A DNA stretch of 64,000 bases from Natronomonas sp. CBA1123 (GTDB taxonomy: Archaea; Halobacteriota; Halobacteria; Halobacteriales; Haloarculaceae): assembly GCF_009741925.1 (NCBI RefSeq), contig NZ_WPCC01000015.1, forward strand, positions 1 to 64,000, read 5' to 3'. The position numbers were made by a program, and so were the translations under genes. Under the pieces are notes generated by a model that did no database searches, was not told the origin of the DNA, and saw nothing but the letters and a program-made list of their open reading frames with translations. Shown in pieces: positions 15,366 through 25,127 of this stretch. Each line of letters begins with the position of its first letter. Position 1 is the first letter of the stretch.

Positions 15366-17342
15366 ATGGAGTCTCTCGAGGAGTTCGACGAAATCGTACA
15401 CGAGCCCGACGACGCGTTCGTCGAGTCGACCAACGTGTACGCGTTCATGCAGGAGTACGGCATCGACGACTACGAGGAACTGATAGAACGCACCACGAGC
15501 GACGTGGAGTGGTTCTGGGACGAATTGCCCGATTATCTCGACATCGAGTGGTACGAGGAGTACGATAGCGTCCGTGACGACTCGGAGGGGCCGCAGTTCA
15601 CCGACTGGTACCCCGGCGGGAAACTGAACGTCGCCCACAACACCGTCGACCGCTATGCGGCGGCCGATTCCGAGCGCCGGAACAAGGTCGCCTGCATCTG
15701 GGAGGGCGAGGACGGCGACGTTCGGAACTTCACGTATCACGAACTCTCCCGAACGTCGAATCAGGTCGCCAACTACCTCGAATCCGTCGGCGTCGAGAAA
15801 GGCGATACCGTCGCGCTGTACATGCCGATGGTGCCGGAGGTCATCTCCATCCTGTACGGCTGTTTCAAGGTCGGCGCCATCGCCGTTCCCATCTTCTCGG
15901 GCTTCGGCGTCGAGGCCACAGCGACCCGCATCGAGGACCCCGAAGCCGACGTACTGTTCACTGCCGACGGCTTCTACCGACGGGGGTCGGAGATACCGCT
16001 GAAAGCGCCCGCCGACGAAGCCATCGAGGAGGCCGACCACGACGTGACCGACGTGGTCGTCTACCGGCGCTTCCCAGACAGCGACCCCGAGATGACCGAG
16101 GGCCGAGACGTCTACTGGAGCGAGTCGGTCGCAAAACAGGATGACGACTACGAGACGGCGGAACTCGACGCCAGCGACGAGTCGATGCTGCTGTACTCCT
16201 CGGGGACGACGGGCAAGCCGAAGGGCATCGTCCACACCCACGCCGGCGCCCAACTGCAGGCCGCAAAGGAAGTGTACTTCGGGTTCGACTTGAAGCCTTC
16301 AGACCGGTTCTTCTGGGTGTCCGACATCGGGTGGATGATGGGGCCGTGGACGCTCATCGGCACCCACACCTTCGGCGGGACGATGGTGATGTACGAGGGC
16401 GCCCCGGACCACCCACAACCCGACCGGTTCTGGGAGATGATAGACCGCCACGACATCACCCAGTTCGGCATCTCGCCGACCGCCATCCGGGCGCTTCGCA
16501 AGCAGGGCGACGAGTGGGTCGAAGGCCACGACCTCTCCTCGCTCCGACTGTTGGGGTCGACGGGGGAACCGTGGGACCCCGAATCGTGGCTGTGGTTCTA
16601 CGAGGAAATCGGCGGCAGCGAGGCGCCCATCATCAACATCTCGGGTGGGACCGAGATTTTCGGCTGTTTCCTGATGCCGATGCCCATCAACTCGCTGAAG
16701 CCGTGTACGCTCGGCGGGCCCGGACTCGGGATGGACATCGACATCGTCGACGAGGCCGGCGAGTCCATCGCCGAGGACCACGAGCGCGGCTATCTCGTCG
16801 CGCGGGACTCCTGTCCGTCGATGACGAAGTCGCTGTGGCAGGGTGACGACCGCTATCTCCACGAGTACTGGTCGAGTTTCCAGGACCCGCCGATGTGGGA
16901 CCACGGCGACTGGGCTCAGAAGGACGAGGACGGCTTCTGGTTCCTGCACGGTCGGGCCGACGACGCGCTCAACGTCGCCGGCCGGAAGGTCGGCCCCGCC
17001 GAAATCGAGGGCGCGCTCATCGAACACGAGGCTGTCAATCAGGCCGCTGCCGTCGGCGTTCCCGACGACACCACCGGCACCGCCGTCGTCACCTACGTCG
17101 TCCTCGAGCCGGGCTACGAGGAGTCGGAGGACCTCAAAGAGGAACTCCGCGCGAAGGTCGGCGAGGAACACGGCAAACCGTTCCGGCCGCGGGAGGTGCT
17201 GTTCGTCGACGAGTTCCCCAAAACTCAGTCCGGGAAAATCATCCGCCGAGCGATTCAGGCCACCTACACCGGCGAGGACCTAGGTGACATGTCCTCCATC
17301 GAGAACCCCGAAGCGATGGACGAACTGGAGAACGCACGGTAG
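15366..17342 (+). CDS. AMP-forming acyl-CoA synthetase (acetyl-CoA synthetase family)
   Basis: Ligase of 658 residues that activates a short-chain acid with ATP and CoA. Motifs in order: YSSGTTGKPKGIVHTHAG (ATP loop), LGSTGEPWDPESWLWFYEE, NISGGTEIFG, MWDHGDWAQKDEDGFWFLHG and the C-terminal TQSGKIIRRAI with the catalytic lysine. The N-terminal ACAS-type region (WFWDELPDYLDIEWYEEYD) and the total length fit acetate/propionate-CoA ligases rather than fatty-acid ones. The ATG at 15366 follows an AT-rich stretch rich in T-runs. Substrate choice between acetate and propionate cannot be settled here; the methylmalonyl-CoA enzymes at 1247-3347 make propionate attractive. Confidence 0.88.
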   Translation: MESLEEFDEIVHEPDDAFVESTNVYAFMQEYGIDDYEELIERTTSDVEWFWDELPDYLDIEWYEEYDSVRDDSEGPQFTDWYPGGKLNVAHNTVDRYAAADSERRNKVACIWEGEDGDVRNFTYHELSRTSNQVANYLESVGVEKGDTVALYMPMVPEVISILYGCFKVGAIAVPIFSGFGVEATATRIEDPEADVLFTADGFYRRGSEIPLKAPADEAIEEADHDVTDVVVYRRFPDSDPEMTEGRDVYWSESVAKQDDDYETAELDASDESMLLYSSGTTGKPKGIVHTHAGAQLQAAKEVYFGFDLKPSDRFFWVSDIGWMMGPWTLIGTHTFGGTMVMYEGAPDHPQPDRFWEMIDRHDITQFGISPTAIRALRKQGDEWVEGHDLSSLRLLGSTGEPWDPESWLWFYEEIGGSEAPIINISGGTEIFGCFLMPMPINSLKPCTLGGPGLGMDIDIVDEAGESIAEDHERGYLVARDSCPSMTKSLWQGDDRYLHEYWSSFQDPPMWDHGDWAQKDEDGFWFLHGRADDALNVAGRKVGPAEIEGALIEHEAVNQAAAVGVPDDTTGTAVVTYVVLEPGYEESEDLKEELRAKVGEEHGKPFRPREVLFVDEFPKTQSGKIIRRAIQATYTGEDLGDMSSIENPEAMDELENAR

Positions 17343-17717
17343 CGGTATCGGCGCTCGAAAAAATACTCGGTCGTGTGTTTCGCTCGGTCCGTCGGTTGCT
17401 CGGTTCGTTTTTCGATTCGTTCGGTTCGCGTCGGTTTCGCTACGGTCCTCGGGACAGGGTCCGGACCCTCGGTGCTCGGTTCAAACGTGGGTTGTGAATC
17501 GATTCGATGCAGTGCGTCGGCCCTCTTGGGTCGGGAGTTTTCGAGTCGATACCACTACAGCAGTCGTTCGATGGCGATTCGTCCGGTCGATTGCTGGTGT
17601 GTTTCCCCGTAGACTGGTCACCACCTCTTACACTGTGGTATGTGTTGACGTACCAAAAGGCTTGTGCCCAAAATCGACTCCCGCTCGAATACCCGAATCC
17701 GGCCTCGAAAGCCGTCT
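17343..17717. other. Gene-free intergenic region between convergent genes
   Basis: These 375 bases separate the acyl-CoA ligase and the S9 peptidase, whose 3' ends face each other. The first 120 bases are a degenerate run of TCGGTTCG-like words. A perfect 14-base palindrome AGGGTCCGGACCCT lies at 17456-17469. I see no gene, tRNA or promoter pair that would need this space. Confidence 0.4.
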
Positions 17718-19535
17718 TCAGACGTGTTCGTCGAGGAAGTCGACGATTTCGGTGTACGCCTCTTTGCGGTTTTCCAACTTCGAGAAGCCGTGGCCTTCGT
17801 CTTCGAAGATGAGTTTCCTGACCGGAACGCCCTGTGCTCTGGCTTGCTCGACTATCTGTTCGGCCTCTCCCACAGGAACGCGGGGGTCGTTGGCGCCGTG
17901 GAGGACGAACAGCGGCGCCTCGATGCTCTCGATGTTGTTGATAGGTGAGATGGATTCGAGGAACTCACGGTCCTCACTCAGTGAGCCGTACTCGGCCTCG
18001 CGCAACTCGCGGCGCCACGACCCGGTGTTTTCGAGGAACGTCACGAAGTTGGCGATGCCGACGGTGTCGATGCCGGCGGCCCACAGTTCGGGGTACTCGG
18101 TGAGCGCCGCGAGCACCATGAACCCGCCGTAGGAACCGCCCTTGGCGACGATTCGGTCGCCGTCGATGTCGGGTCGGTCGGCGAGCCACTCGACGGCCGC
18201 CTCGATGTCGGCCACCGAATCCATCCGCTTTTCGACGTCGTCGAGATGGGTGTAGGCCCGCCCGTAGCCGGTCGACCCGCGGACGTTCGGCTCGAAGACG
18301 GCGTAGCCGTGTTCGAGGAGGTACTGCTTGACCGGCGAGAAAGATGGTCGCCGCTGACTCTCGGGGCCGCCGTGGATGTCGACGATGACGGGCGTGCCCT
18401 CTTCCGGTGCCGACTCCGGAAGCGAAAGGTAGCCCGGAATCTCTCGGTCGTCGAACGTCTCGTAGCGCACCAACTCGCTTTCGCGGAACGTCTCTTCGGG
18501 AATACCCGCCGTGGAGGCCCGAGTCCACCGCTCGGCGTCGCCCGACGCTACGTCGACGACGTAGACGTTCGTGTTCTCGGTGTCGGCGGTGACCGTCACG
18601 GCGAAGCGGTCGGCCTCGTCGTCGAAGGCGACACCGCCGGCGACCCCCGCCGGAATCTCGGGGTCGGGAAACGCCTCGATAGTCGTCTCGCCGGTCAGTT
18701 CGCCGACGGTCAACTTCGTGTAGCCGTCGACGTTCCGCGAGTAGACGAGTCGGCCCGTCTCGTCGTCCAAGGCGACGCCGTCGAGGTTCCACTCGCCGCC
18801 CTCCTCGACCGTCTCGATGTCGCCCGTCTCGGCGTCGAGTCGCGCGAGATACAGCGTGTCGGCATCGAGGTCCGTACAGCAGTACACCCCCGTTCCGTCG
18901 GGCGACCACGAGAGGCTCGAATACCGGATGGCGTCCTCGGAGTGGTCGGTCAGATGGGTCAACTCCCCGGACTCCACGTCGAGGACGTAGGCGTCGTGGT
19001 CGAAACTGGAATAGGCTTCGTGAACGAGCAGCCGTGAGTCGTCGGGGCTCCATTCGCCGAGCGACAGCCAGCCGTCGCCTTCGTGTATCAACTCGGCGTC
19101 GTCGCCGGTCTCCTCGCGTCCCTGGACGTAGATGTCGAAGGCCGACTCCTCGCGTCGGTTCGAGGCGAAGGCGATGCGGTCGCCGTCGTGGCTCCAGCCA
19201 CCCCACCGGTGTTTCGCGTCCGTCGCGGTGAGGTTCCGTACCGTCCCGTCGGCGTCGAGTCGGAACAACTGCTGGCGTTCGTTGCCGCCCTCGTCTTTCC
19301 CGAAGACGAGTTCGTTCCGTTCGGGCGACCACGTGCTGAAGGTGACTCGCTCGTCGTAGAAGGTGCGCTGTGTCGGCCACGCGCCCGGTTCCTCGACGGT
19401 CCACACCTGTGGCGTCCCAGTCGTGTCCATCCGAAACGCGAGCGTGCCGTCGGGGGCGAAACTCGCCCCGAAGGCGCTTCGGACGTTCAGATAGCGCTCG
19501 ATGTCGTACACGTCCGCGTTGTGGAGGCGGTGCAT
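17718..19535 (-). CDS. S9-family serine peptidase (prolyl oligopeptidase / acylaminoacyl-peptidase type)
   Basis: Soluble two-domain peptidase of 605 residues without a signal peptide. Residues about 15-340 are a seven-bladed beta-propeller of WD/TolB-like repeats (FSTWSPERNELVFGKD, GGWSHDGDRIAFASN, LGEWSPDDSRLLVHEA, SLSWSPDGTGVYCCTD). The alpha/beta-hydrolase domain carries the triad Ser468 (GGSYGGFM), Asp550 (HGANDPRVP) and His582 (EDEGHGFSK), with VDIHGGPESQRRPSF as the oxyanion region. Family members clip short peptides or remove acylated N-terminal residues. It is divergent from the flippase gene with an 87-base gap. Confidence 0.93.
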   Translation of the reverse strand: MHRLHNADVYDIERYLNVRSAFGASFAPDGTLAFRMDTTGTPQVWTVEEPGAWPTQRTFYDERVTFSTWSPERNELVFGKDEGGNERQQLFRLDADGTVRNLTATDAKHRWGGWSHDGDRIAFASNRREESAFDIYVQGREETGDDAELIHEGDGWLSLGEWSPDDSRLLVHEAYSSFDHDAYVLDVESGELTHLTDHSEDAIRYSSLSWSPDGTGVYCCTDLDADTLYLARLDAETGDIETVEEGGEWNLDGVALDDETGRLVYSRNVDGYTKLTVGELTGETTIEAFPDPEIPAGVAGGVAFDDEADRFAVTVTADTENTNVYVVDVASGDAERWTRASTAGIPEETFRESELVRYETFDDREIPGYLSLPESAPEEGTPVIVDIHGGPESQRRPSFSPVKQYLLEHGYAVFEPNVRGSTGYGRAYTHLDDVEKRMDSVADIEAAVEWLADRPDIDGDRIVAKGGSYGGFMVLAALTEYPELWAAGIDTVGIANFVTFLENTGSWRRELREAEYGSLSEDREFLESISPINNIESIEAPLFVLHGANDPRVPVGEAEQIVEQARAQGVPVRKLIFEDEGHGFSKLENRKEAYTEIVDFLDEHV

Positions 19536-19622
19536 AATAGCGATTCGCCCGGCGACTCTCTGCGGCCGCCCTCGTCGGGAACCCGACGATTTTACGACGA
19601 CACCGACGGAACGCTACGACCA

Positions 19623-21167
19623 GTGGGCCGAACCCGAGACGACTCGGTCGAGTCGATTCCCGACGACGAACGCGAGGCGCTGTTGACCATCGCCCACGGC
19701 GCGGTCGTCACCTCCGGTGGCGTCTCCGGCCAGCGGCTACTGATGACGACCGTTGAGGTCGTCCTCGCACGCGGTCTCGGCCCCGCCGCCTACGGCGTGT
19801 ACGCGCTGGCGTGGCGAATCACCCAACTGCTCGTCAAACTCGTCACGTTCGGAAGCGTCCCCGCACTGCAGCGGTTCCTCCCGTCCTACGAAGACGACCC
19901 GCGGCGACGCGCTGCCGTAGCGGGGTTGGCCTACCTCACTACTCTCACCTTCGGCATCGCCATCGCCGCGGCCGTCTGGCTGTCGGCACCGCGACTCAAC
20001 GACCTCACCGTCGCCCGGCCGTCGTTCGTCCCGACGATGCGCGCCTTCGGTGTGCTCGTGGTGTTGCTCGGTGTCATCACAGTTGGTAGTGCCATCTTTC
20101 GGGCGGTCGGGTCGGCCCGCGGCGAAGTGCTGTTCAACAAACTGCTCCGCCCGGCCGTCCGTCTCGTCGGTGCGACCGTCGCGCTCGCGGCGGGGTACTC
20201 CGTGGTCGGCGTCGCCGGCGCCATCGTCGTCGCGACGGGACTGCTCGCCCTCGTCGTCGTCCCGGTTGCGGCGCGGGTGACTGGCGTCGTCCCGTCGCCC
20301 CGTGGGATGAGAACCGAGGCCCGCCGGTTCTACAACCACGCGGCGCCGGTCGCGATGAGCAGTCTCGGAAAGGTGTTTCAGAACCGCATCGACGTGCTCC
20401 TCGTCGGCGCGCTGTTGACGGCCGTCGCGGCCGGGGTGTACAACGCCGTCCTCGTGTTGGTCGCCATCGCGTGGATTCCGCTGTTGTCGTTCAATCAGCT
20501 GTTGCCGCCCGTCGCCTCGGAGTTGTACGCCGACGGCCGAACCCAGACGCTCAACGCTGTCTACTCGTCTGTGACGCGACTCATCGTCACGACGGTCGTC
20601 CCGATACTGGCGGTGCTCGTCGTGTACGGACGCGAGCTACTCGGCGTCTTCGGGCCGGGGTACGTCGAGGGATATCTTCCCCTCGTCGTCTACCTCGGTG
20701 GCGTCTCCGTCGGCAGCGCCGTCGGGGCGACCGGCTGGCTCCTGATGATGACCGACCACCAGTACGCCCGGATGCTGCTCGATTGGCTGCTCGCGACGCT
20801 CAACGTCGGGTTGACCTACGCGTTCGTCCTCCGGTTCGGTCTCGTGGGTGCCGCCCTCGGCACCTCGCTCGCCATCGCCATCCAGAACGGCATCCAGGTG
20901 CTGTTGTTGCGACGGTTCGAGCGCCTGTGGCCGTTCGACCGGACGTTTCTCACCCCGATGGCGGCGGGGGTCGTCGCCCTTGCAATCATGTGGGTGATTC
21001 GACTCGCCGTTCCGGGACTGGCGGCCGTCGGCGTCGGCGCTGTCAGCGGAATCGCCGCGTACGTGGGCGCCCTCCGCGTCATCGGCGTCGACCCGCGGGA
21101 CCGACTCGTCGTCCGAGAACTGACAGAGCGGTACACCGCCGACCTGACACAGCTACTTCGCCGGTGA
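19623..21167 (+). CDS. Polysaccharide flippase (Wzx / MATE-like, PST family)
   Basis: Integral membrane protein of 514 residues with 12-14 predicted helices. It starts with the amphipathic GAVVTSGGVSGQRLLMTTVE and VVLARGLGPAAYGVYALAWR typical of lipid-linked oligosaccharide flippases. FQNRIDVLLVGALLTAVAAG, ELLGVFGPGYVEGYLPLVVY and the late LVGAALGTSLAIAIQNGIQV follow the family pattern. It would move lipid-linked glycans across the membrane for S-layer or surface glycosylation. The GTG start at 19623 is chosen since upstream codons read through the peptidase promoter region. A glycosyltransferase gene follows 72 bases downstream on the same strand. Confidence 0.87.
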   Translation: MGRTRDDSVESIPDDEREALLTIAHGAVVTSGGVSGQRLLMTTVEVVLARGLGPAAYGVYALAWRITQLLVKLVTFGSVPALQRFLPSYEDDPRRRAAVAGLAYLTTLTFGIAIAAAVWLSAPRLNDLTVARPSFVPTMRAFGVLVVLLGVITVGSAIFRAVGSARGEVLFNKLLRPAVRLVGATVALAAGYSVVGVAGAIVVATGLLALVVVPVAARVTGVVPSPRGMRTEARRFYNHAAPVAMSSLGKVFQNRIDVLLVGALLTAVAAGVYNAVLVLVAIAWIPLLSFNQLLPPVASELYADGRTQTLNAVYSSVTRLIVTTVVPILAVLVVYGRELLGVFGPGYVEGYLPLVVYLGGVSVGSAVGATGWLLMMTDHQYARMLLDWLLATLNVGLTYAFVLRFGLVGAALGTSLAIAIQNGIQVLLLRRFERLWPFDRTFLTPMAAGVVALAIMWVIRLAVPGLAAVGVGAVSGIAAYVGALRVIGVDPRDRLVVRELTERYTADLTQLLRR

Positions 21168-21239
21168 CCGACTGCCGCCGAGCGTTCGGACCGCCCCGAT
21201 TCCCATTCCTTTTTGCCACCCCGCTTCGTCGTCGAGTCC

Positions 21240-22295
21240 ATGCGAATCGCGGTCGTGTTCAGAAGGCCACCGCCGCAGTCCGACCGCGACGGCGCCCTCC
21301 GCCTCCGGCGACTCGCCCGCCGCTTCGCCGCTCGCGGCCACGAGGTTCGGGTGTACTGTCTCGGCTGGTGGGGCAGCGACACCCGGCAGTTCGAACTCGA
21401 CGACGTGGTCTACGAGTCGGTCACCTTCGATACGCCGCCGCTGTTCTACACGCGGATTCCGGGTTTGCTCGCTCGGCACCGCCCCGATGTCGTCCTCGCC
21501 TCGGCGTCGCCGCCCGGCGCCGTCGTCTCCGCACGAATCGGCGCCACGCTCGCACGTGCGCCGCTCGTCTGTGAGTGGTTCGGCGACGAACCGGAAGTCG
21601 AGAGGTCGCCGTGGACCGGGACGGCCGCTCGCGTTCCGACGCGAGTCGTCACGCCCTCGGAACTCCAGCGGACGCGCGTCCGGGAGTTCGGCGCGACGGA
21701 GGAGAACACCACCGTCGTCCCCCAGAGCATCGATTTCTCGCTCGTCGCCGACACCGACCCCGCCGAGCGCCGCGACGTGGTGTACGCCCGCCGGCTCGAC
21801 GAGGACGCCAATCTGGAGAGCCTCCTGCTCGCGCTGGCGGAACTCCGCGGCGAGGACGGCTGGACGGCGACGGTCATCGGTGACGGTCCCCAGCGGGCCG
21901 ACTACGAGCGGCAGGCCCGTGACCTCGGATTGGCCGACCGCGTCGAGTTCGCCGGCGAGTGCGACCGCGAGGAGCGCGTCGCCATCTACCGCGGCGCCCA
22001 CGCCTTCGTCCAGACCGCCCGACGGGAGTTGTTCGCCGAGGAGTTGCTGTGGGCCCTCGCCGCCGGCTGTGTCGGTATCGTCGAGTATCAGGGCGACTCC
22101 AGCGCCCACGAACTCGTCGAGCGCCGCGAGCGCGGCATCCGCGTCACCGACATGGAAGCTCTCGACGACGCCATCGAGGAGGCCTGGAGCTACGGCTTCC
22201 AAGACATCGACGAGTCCTTCCGGTCGTTCGACCACGCCGCGGTCGTCGACGACTACATCGAGTTGTTCCGGAACTGTGGCGTTGAGGCGCCCTGA
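21240..22295 (+). CDS. Glycosyltransferase, GT-B fold (family 4-like)
   Basis: Cytoplasmic glycosyltransferase of 351 residues. The N-terminal Rossmann half begins MRIAVVFRRPPPQSDRDGAL with RLARRFAARGHEVRVYCLGW. The C-terminal nucleotide-sugar half has VVYARRLDEDANLESLLLAL, ATVIGDGPQRADYERQARDL and FVQTARRELFAEELLWALAA, in place of the usual ExxxxxxxE donor-binding stretch. The ATG at 21240 is directly supported by the strand start. It lies behind the flippase gene, so both probably act in surface glycan or glycolipid synthesis. Donor and acceptor are not predictable. Confidence 0.82.
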   Translation: MRIAVVFRRPPPQSDRDGALRLRRLARRFAARGHEVRVYCLGWWGSDTRQFELDDVVYESVTFDTPPLFYTRIPGLLARHRPDVVLASASPPGAVVSARIGATLARAPLVCEWFGDEPEVERSPWTGTAARVPTRVVTPSELQRTRVREFGATEENTTVVPQSIDFSLVADTDPAERRDVVYARRLDEDANLESLLLALAELRGEDGWTATVIGDGPQRADYERQARDLGLADRVEFAGECDREERVAIYRGAHAFVQTARRELFAEELLWALAAGCVGIVEYQGDSSAHELVERRERGIRVTDMEALDDAIEEAWSYGFQDIDESFRSFDHAAVVDDYIELFRNCGVEAP

Positions 22296-22376
22296 AATCC
22301 GTCGAACCCACCTCGTAACACGATAAAGTGGTCAACGTGCGGATAGCTTCAAGTGCGTGTGTGATTATCAATCGCT

Positions 22377-24362
22377 ATGGATTGGAGAGCAGTCGAACGC
22401 GAGTACACGGACGAGGTAATCGGCGAGACGACCATCCCGGAGCTGTTCTTCGATTCGGTGGGGCGGAACGGCACTCGGGACGCCCAGATGTACAAGGGCG
22501 GCGTCTACGACCGGTCGCTGACCGACGACGTGGTTCCGGAACCGCCCCGAGGCGAGTACGGTGCGCTCACCTACGAGGAGACCGGCGACATCGTGCGCTA
22601 TCTCGCCACGGGCTTTCGGGAACTCGGCGTCGGCCCCGACGACCGGGTCGGCATCTACGCGAACACCCGCATGGAGTGGTCTCAGGCCGACTACGCGATT
22701 CAGTCCGCCGAAGGCGTCGTCACGACCGTCTACACCGAATCCTCTGCGCCGAAGGTCCAGTACCTGCTGGACGACAACGACGCGATGGGCTGTGTCGTCG
22801 AAAACGAGGCGCTACTGGAGACGCTGCTGTCGGTCGAGGACGACCTTGAGTTGGAGTTCGTCGTCGTCATCGACGAGGTCTCCGAGGAGTACGCCGACCG
22901 CGAGGACATCCACACGCTCGCAGATGTGTACGAACTCGGGGCGGCCAACCACGACGAGGACACCTTCCAGTCGTGGCTCGAGAACCGCGAGTGGACGGAC
23001 CTCTGTTCGCTCGTCTACACCTCGGGGACGACCGGCGACCCGAAGGGCGTCGAGTTGACCCACAAGAACTGGCGGACTTGCTTCAACCAACTCCGGAAGC
23101 GCATCGGGCCGCGTCCCGACAAAGACGAGGACATCCCCGTGATGGAGGCCGGGATGACGGCGCTTTCGTTCCTGCCGCTTGCACACGCTTTCGAGCGCAT
23201 CAACCACTTCCACGAGTTGGGCATCGGCATGACCGTCGCCTACGCCGAAAACCCCGATACGGTCGGCGACGACCTCAAACAGGTCGGTCCCGACGCCGCG
23301 GCGTCGGTACCTCGGGTCTACGAGCGCATTTACAACCAGATGCGCGAACAGGCCTCCGAATCGCCGGTGAAAAAGCGCATCTTCGAGTGGGCCGTCGACA
23401 CCGCCCAGACGTACGACGACGCCGACGACCCCGGCACCATTTTGGAGACGAAACTGAAAATCGCCGACAAACTCGTCTTCTCGCAGGTGCGTGAGGCCCT
23501 CGGCGGCAACGTGCAGTTGTTCGTCTCGGGCGGTGGGTCGCTGTCGGAGGACCTCGCGAAACTGTATCGGGCGATGGGGCTGACGATTCTGGAAGGGTAC
23601 GGTCTCACCGAAACCGCCCCCGCGCTGACGACGAACCCACCGGAGGACATCCGCGTCGGGACGATGGGCATCGCGCTGTGTGACGTGGACCTTCAACTCG
23701 ACCCCGATGTCGTCAGCGAGGAGACGAAAGCCTCCGAGAAAGGGCAGGTCGGCGAACTGCTCGCGAAGGGGCCGAACGTCTTCGAGGCCTACTGGAACAA
23801 ACCCGAGAAGACGGAGGCCGCCTTCACGGACGACGGCTACTTCCGGACCGGCGACATCGTCGCCATCGACGGCGACGGCTACGTCCGCTTCGTCGACCGA
23901 CGGAAGAACCTCATCGTCCTCGATACGGGCAAGAACGTCGCCCCGGAGCCAATCGAAGACGAGTTCGCCACCTCCGCCCGCGTCGACCAGATTATGGTAG
24001 TCGGCGACGACCGGAAGTTCATCGGCGCGGTCATCGCGCCGAACTTCGAGGAGTTGTGGGAGTGGGCCGACGAGGAGGGAATCGACCTTCCGGAAGACCC
24101 GGAGGCAGCCATCGAGGACGACAGAGTCCACGAATGGGTCGCCGAGGAGGTCGACCGCGTCAACGAGGTGCTGTCGAAACACGAGACCATCAAGGAGTTC
24201 CGGCTGGTGCCCGAGGAGTGGACCGCCGAAAACGACCTGTTGACACCGTCGATGAAGAAGAAGCGGCGGAACATCCGCGCTGCCTACGAGGAGGCCATCG
24301 AGGACATCTACGGTGAGGAATCCGACGAAGCCGAGGCGGAAGCAGCCGCGACGGACGACTGA
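22377..24362 (+). CDS. AMP-forming long-chain acyl-CoA synthetase
   Basis: Acyl-adenylate ligase of 661 residues, FadD/ACSL type. Motifs in order: LVYTSGTTGDPKGVELTHKN (ATP loop), LPLAHAFERI, FVSGGGSLSEDLAKLYRAMG, LEGYGLTETAPALTTNPPED, YFRTGDIVAIDGDGYVRFVD, RRKNLIVLDTGKNVAPEPIE and the C-terminal LTPSMKKKRRNIR region with the catalytic lysine. The C-terminus has an acidic extension (EESDEAEAEAAATDD). Haloarchaea degrade fatty acids by beta-oxidation, for which this is the entry step. A role in lipid recycling is equally possible. It stands alone, convergent with the J-domain ferredoxin. Confidence 0.92.
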   Translation: MDWRAVEREYTDEVIGETTIPELFFDSVGRNGTRDAQMYKGGVYDRSLTDDVVPEPPRGEYGALTYEETGDIVRYLATGFRELGVGPDDRVGIYANTRMEWSQADYAIQSAEGVVTTVYTESSAPKVQYLLDDNDAMGCVVENEALLETLLSVEDDLELEFVVVIDEVSEEYADREDIHTLADVYELGAANHDEDTFQSWLENREWTDLCSLVYTSGTTGDPKGVELTHKNWRTCFNQLRKRIGPRPDKDEDIPVMEAGMTALSFLPLAHAFERINHFHELGIGMTVAYAENPDTVGDDLKQVGPDAAASVPRVYERIYNQMREQASESPVKKRIFEWAVDTAQTYDDADDPGTILETKLKIADKLVFSQVREALGGNVQLFVSGGGSLSEDLAKLYRAMGLTILEGYGLTETAPALTTNPPEDIRVGTMGIALCDVDLQLDPDVVSEETKASEKGQVGELLAKGPNVFEAYWNKPEKTEAAFTDDGYFRTGDIVAIDGDGYVRFVDRRKNLIVLDTGKNVAPEPIEDEFATSARVDQIMVVGDDRKFIGAVIAPNFEELWEWADEEGIDLPEDPEAAIEDDRVHEWVAEEVDRVNEVLSKHETIKEFRLVPEEWTAENDLLTPSMKKKRRNIRAAYEEAIEDIYGEESDEAEAEAAATDD

Positions 24363-24380
24363 ACCGCCGAGCGTCCGCTC

Positions 24381-25070
24381 TCAGTCGTCGGCTTGGGCCT
24401 TCTCGAAGGGACTCGGCGGCAACAGGAGGTCGTCGAGGTCGGGCAGGTGTTTGACGTTGTAGACGACCTGCAGTCGGTCGGTCGCCGGCCGCGCCATACA
24501 GGAGAGTCGAATCCCCCGGTCGAGCATCTCCTCGGGGAGGATGTGGTCGACCGGCATCGACAGTTCGCCCTCCTTGATGGCGACGGCGCAGTTCGCACAC
24601 GCGCCGCCGCGGCAGGCGTAGGGCCACGCGAAACCGCGGTTCTCGGCGGCTTCGAGGAGCGATTCCCGCGGTTCGGCCAGAAACCGGCCGTAGTCCTCGT
24701 GGTCGAGGTTCGCCGCCGACGCTTTATCGAAGAGGTCGTCGTCATCGAGGCTCCAGCCGTGGTCCGCGAGTACGTCGTAGTTGAGATACTCGACGCGCGT
24801 CGCCGACTCCTCGGGTCCGTCGGTGGTTTCGTCCGACTCGTCGGCCTCGGATTGCGGTTCGCCCGGCGCGCCGACCTTCTCGTCGGCGTCGGGCACGCTC
24901 CGGGCGCGGCCGGCTTTGATGTCCTCGTAGGCCTCCCGGACGCGCTTGAACTCCCGTGGAGAGCCGCCGTGGTCGGGGTGGGCCTCCTTGATTCGGTCCC
25001 GGTAGGCCTGCTCTATCTCCCGCTGGTCAGCACCCGGCTCGACACCCAGAACCTCGAACGGGGACGCCAC
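24381..25070 (-). CDS. J-domain / plant-type [2Fe-2S] ferredoxin fusion
   Basis: Protein of 229 residues joining two domains. Residues 1-60 are a J domain with a clear HPD triad (KEAHPDHGGSPREFKRVREA), the Hsp70-activating motif. An acidic linker (about 65-100) follows. Residues 100-229 are a haloarchaeal-type 2Fe-2S ferredoxin with WSLDDDDLFDKASAANLDHE and cluster ligands in CRGGACANC and LSCMARP. The Hsp70-linked part suggests chaperone-assisted delivery or maturation of the iron-sulfur domain, but that is inference. The ATG at 25070 fits a J domain starting at the N-terminus. A second, simple ferredoxin is encoded at 62817. Confidence 0.9.
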   Translation of the reverse strand: MASPFEVLGVEPGADQREIEQAYRDRIKEAHPDHGGSPREFKRVREAYEDIKAGRARSVPDADEKVGAPGEPQSEADESDETTDGPEESATRVEYLNYDVLADHGWSLDDDDLFDKASAANLDHEDYGRFLAEPRESLLEAAENRGFAWPYACRGGACANCAVAIKEGELSMPVDHILPEEMLDRGIRLSCMARPATDRLQVVYNVKHLPDLDDLLLPPSPFEKAQADD

Positions 25071-25127
25071 GCCTACGTGTAGTCGAACGGCGAGGATATA
25101 TCTTCTCCAATCGGCCGAACGTGTCGG

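Noticed and set aside
17456-17469. Perfect 14-bp palindrome AGGGTCCGGACCCT as an operator
   Set aside because: It lies between convergent 3' ends, far from any start codon, and palindromes of this size occur by chance in GC-rich sequence.
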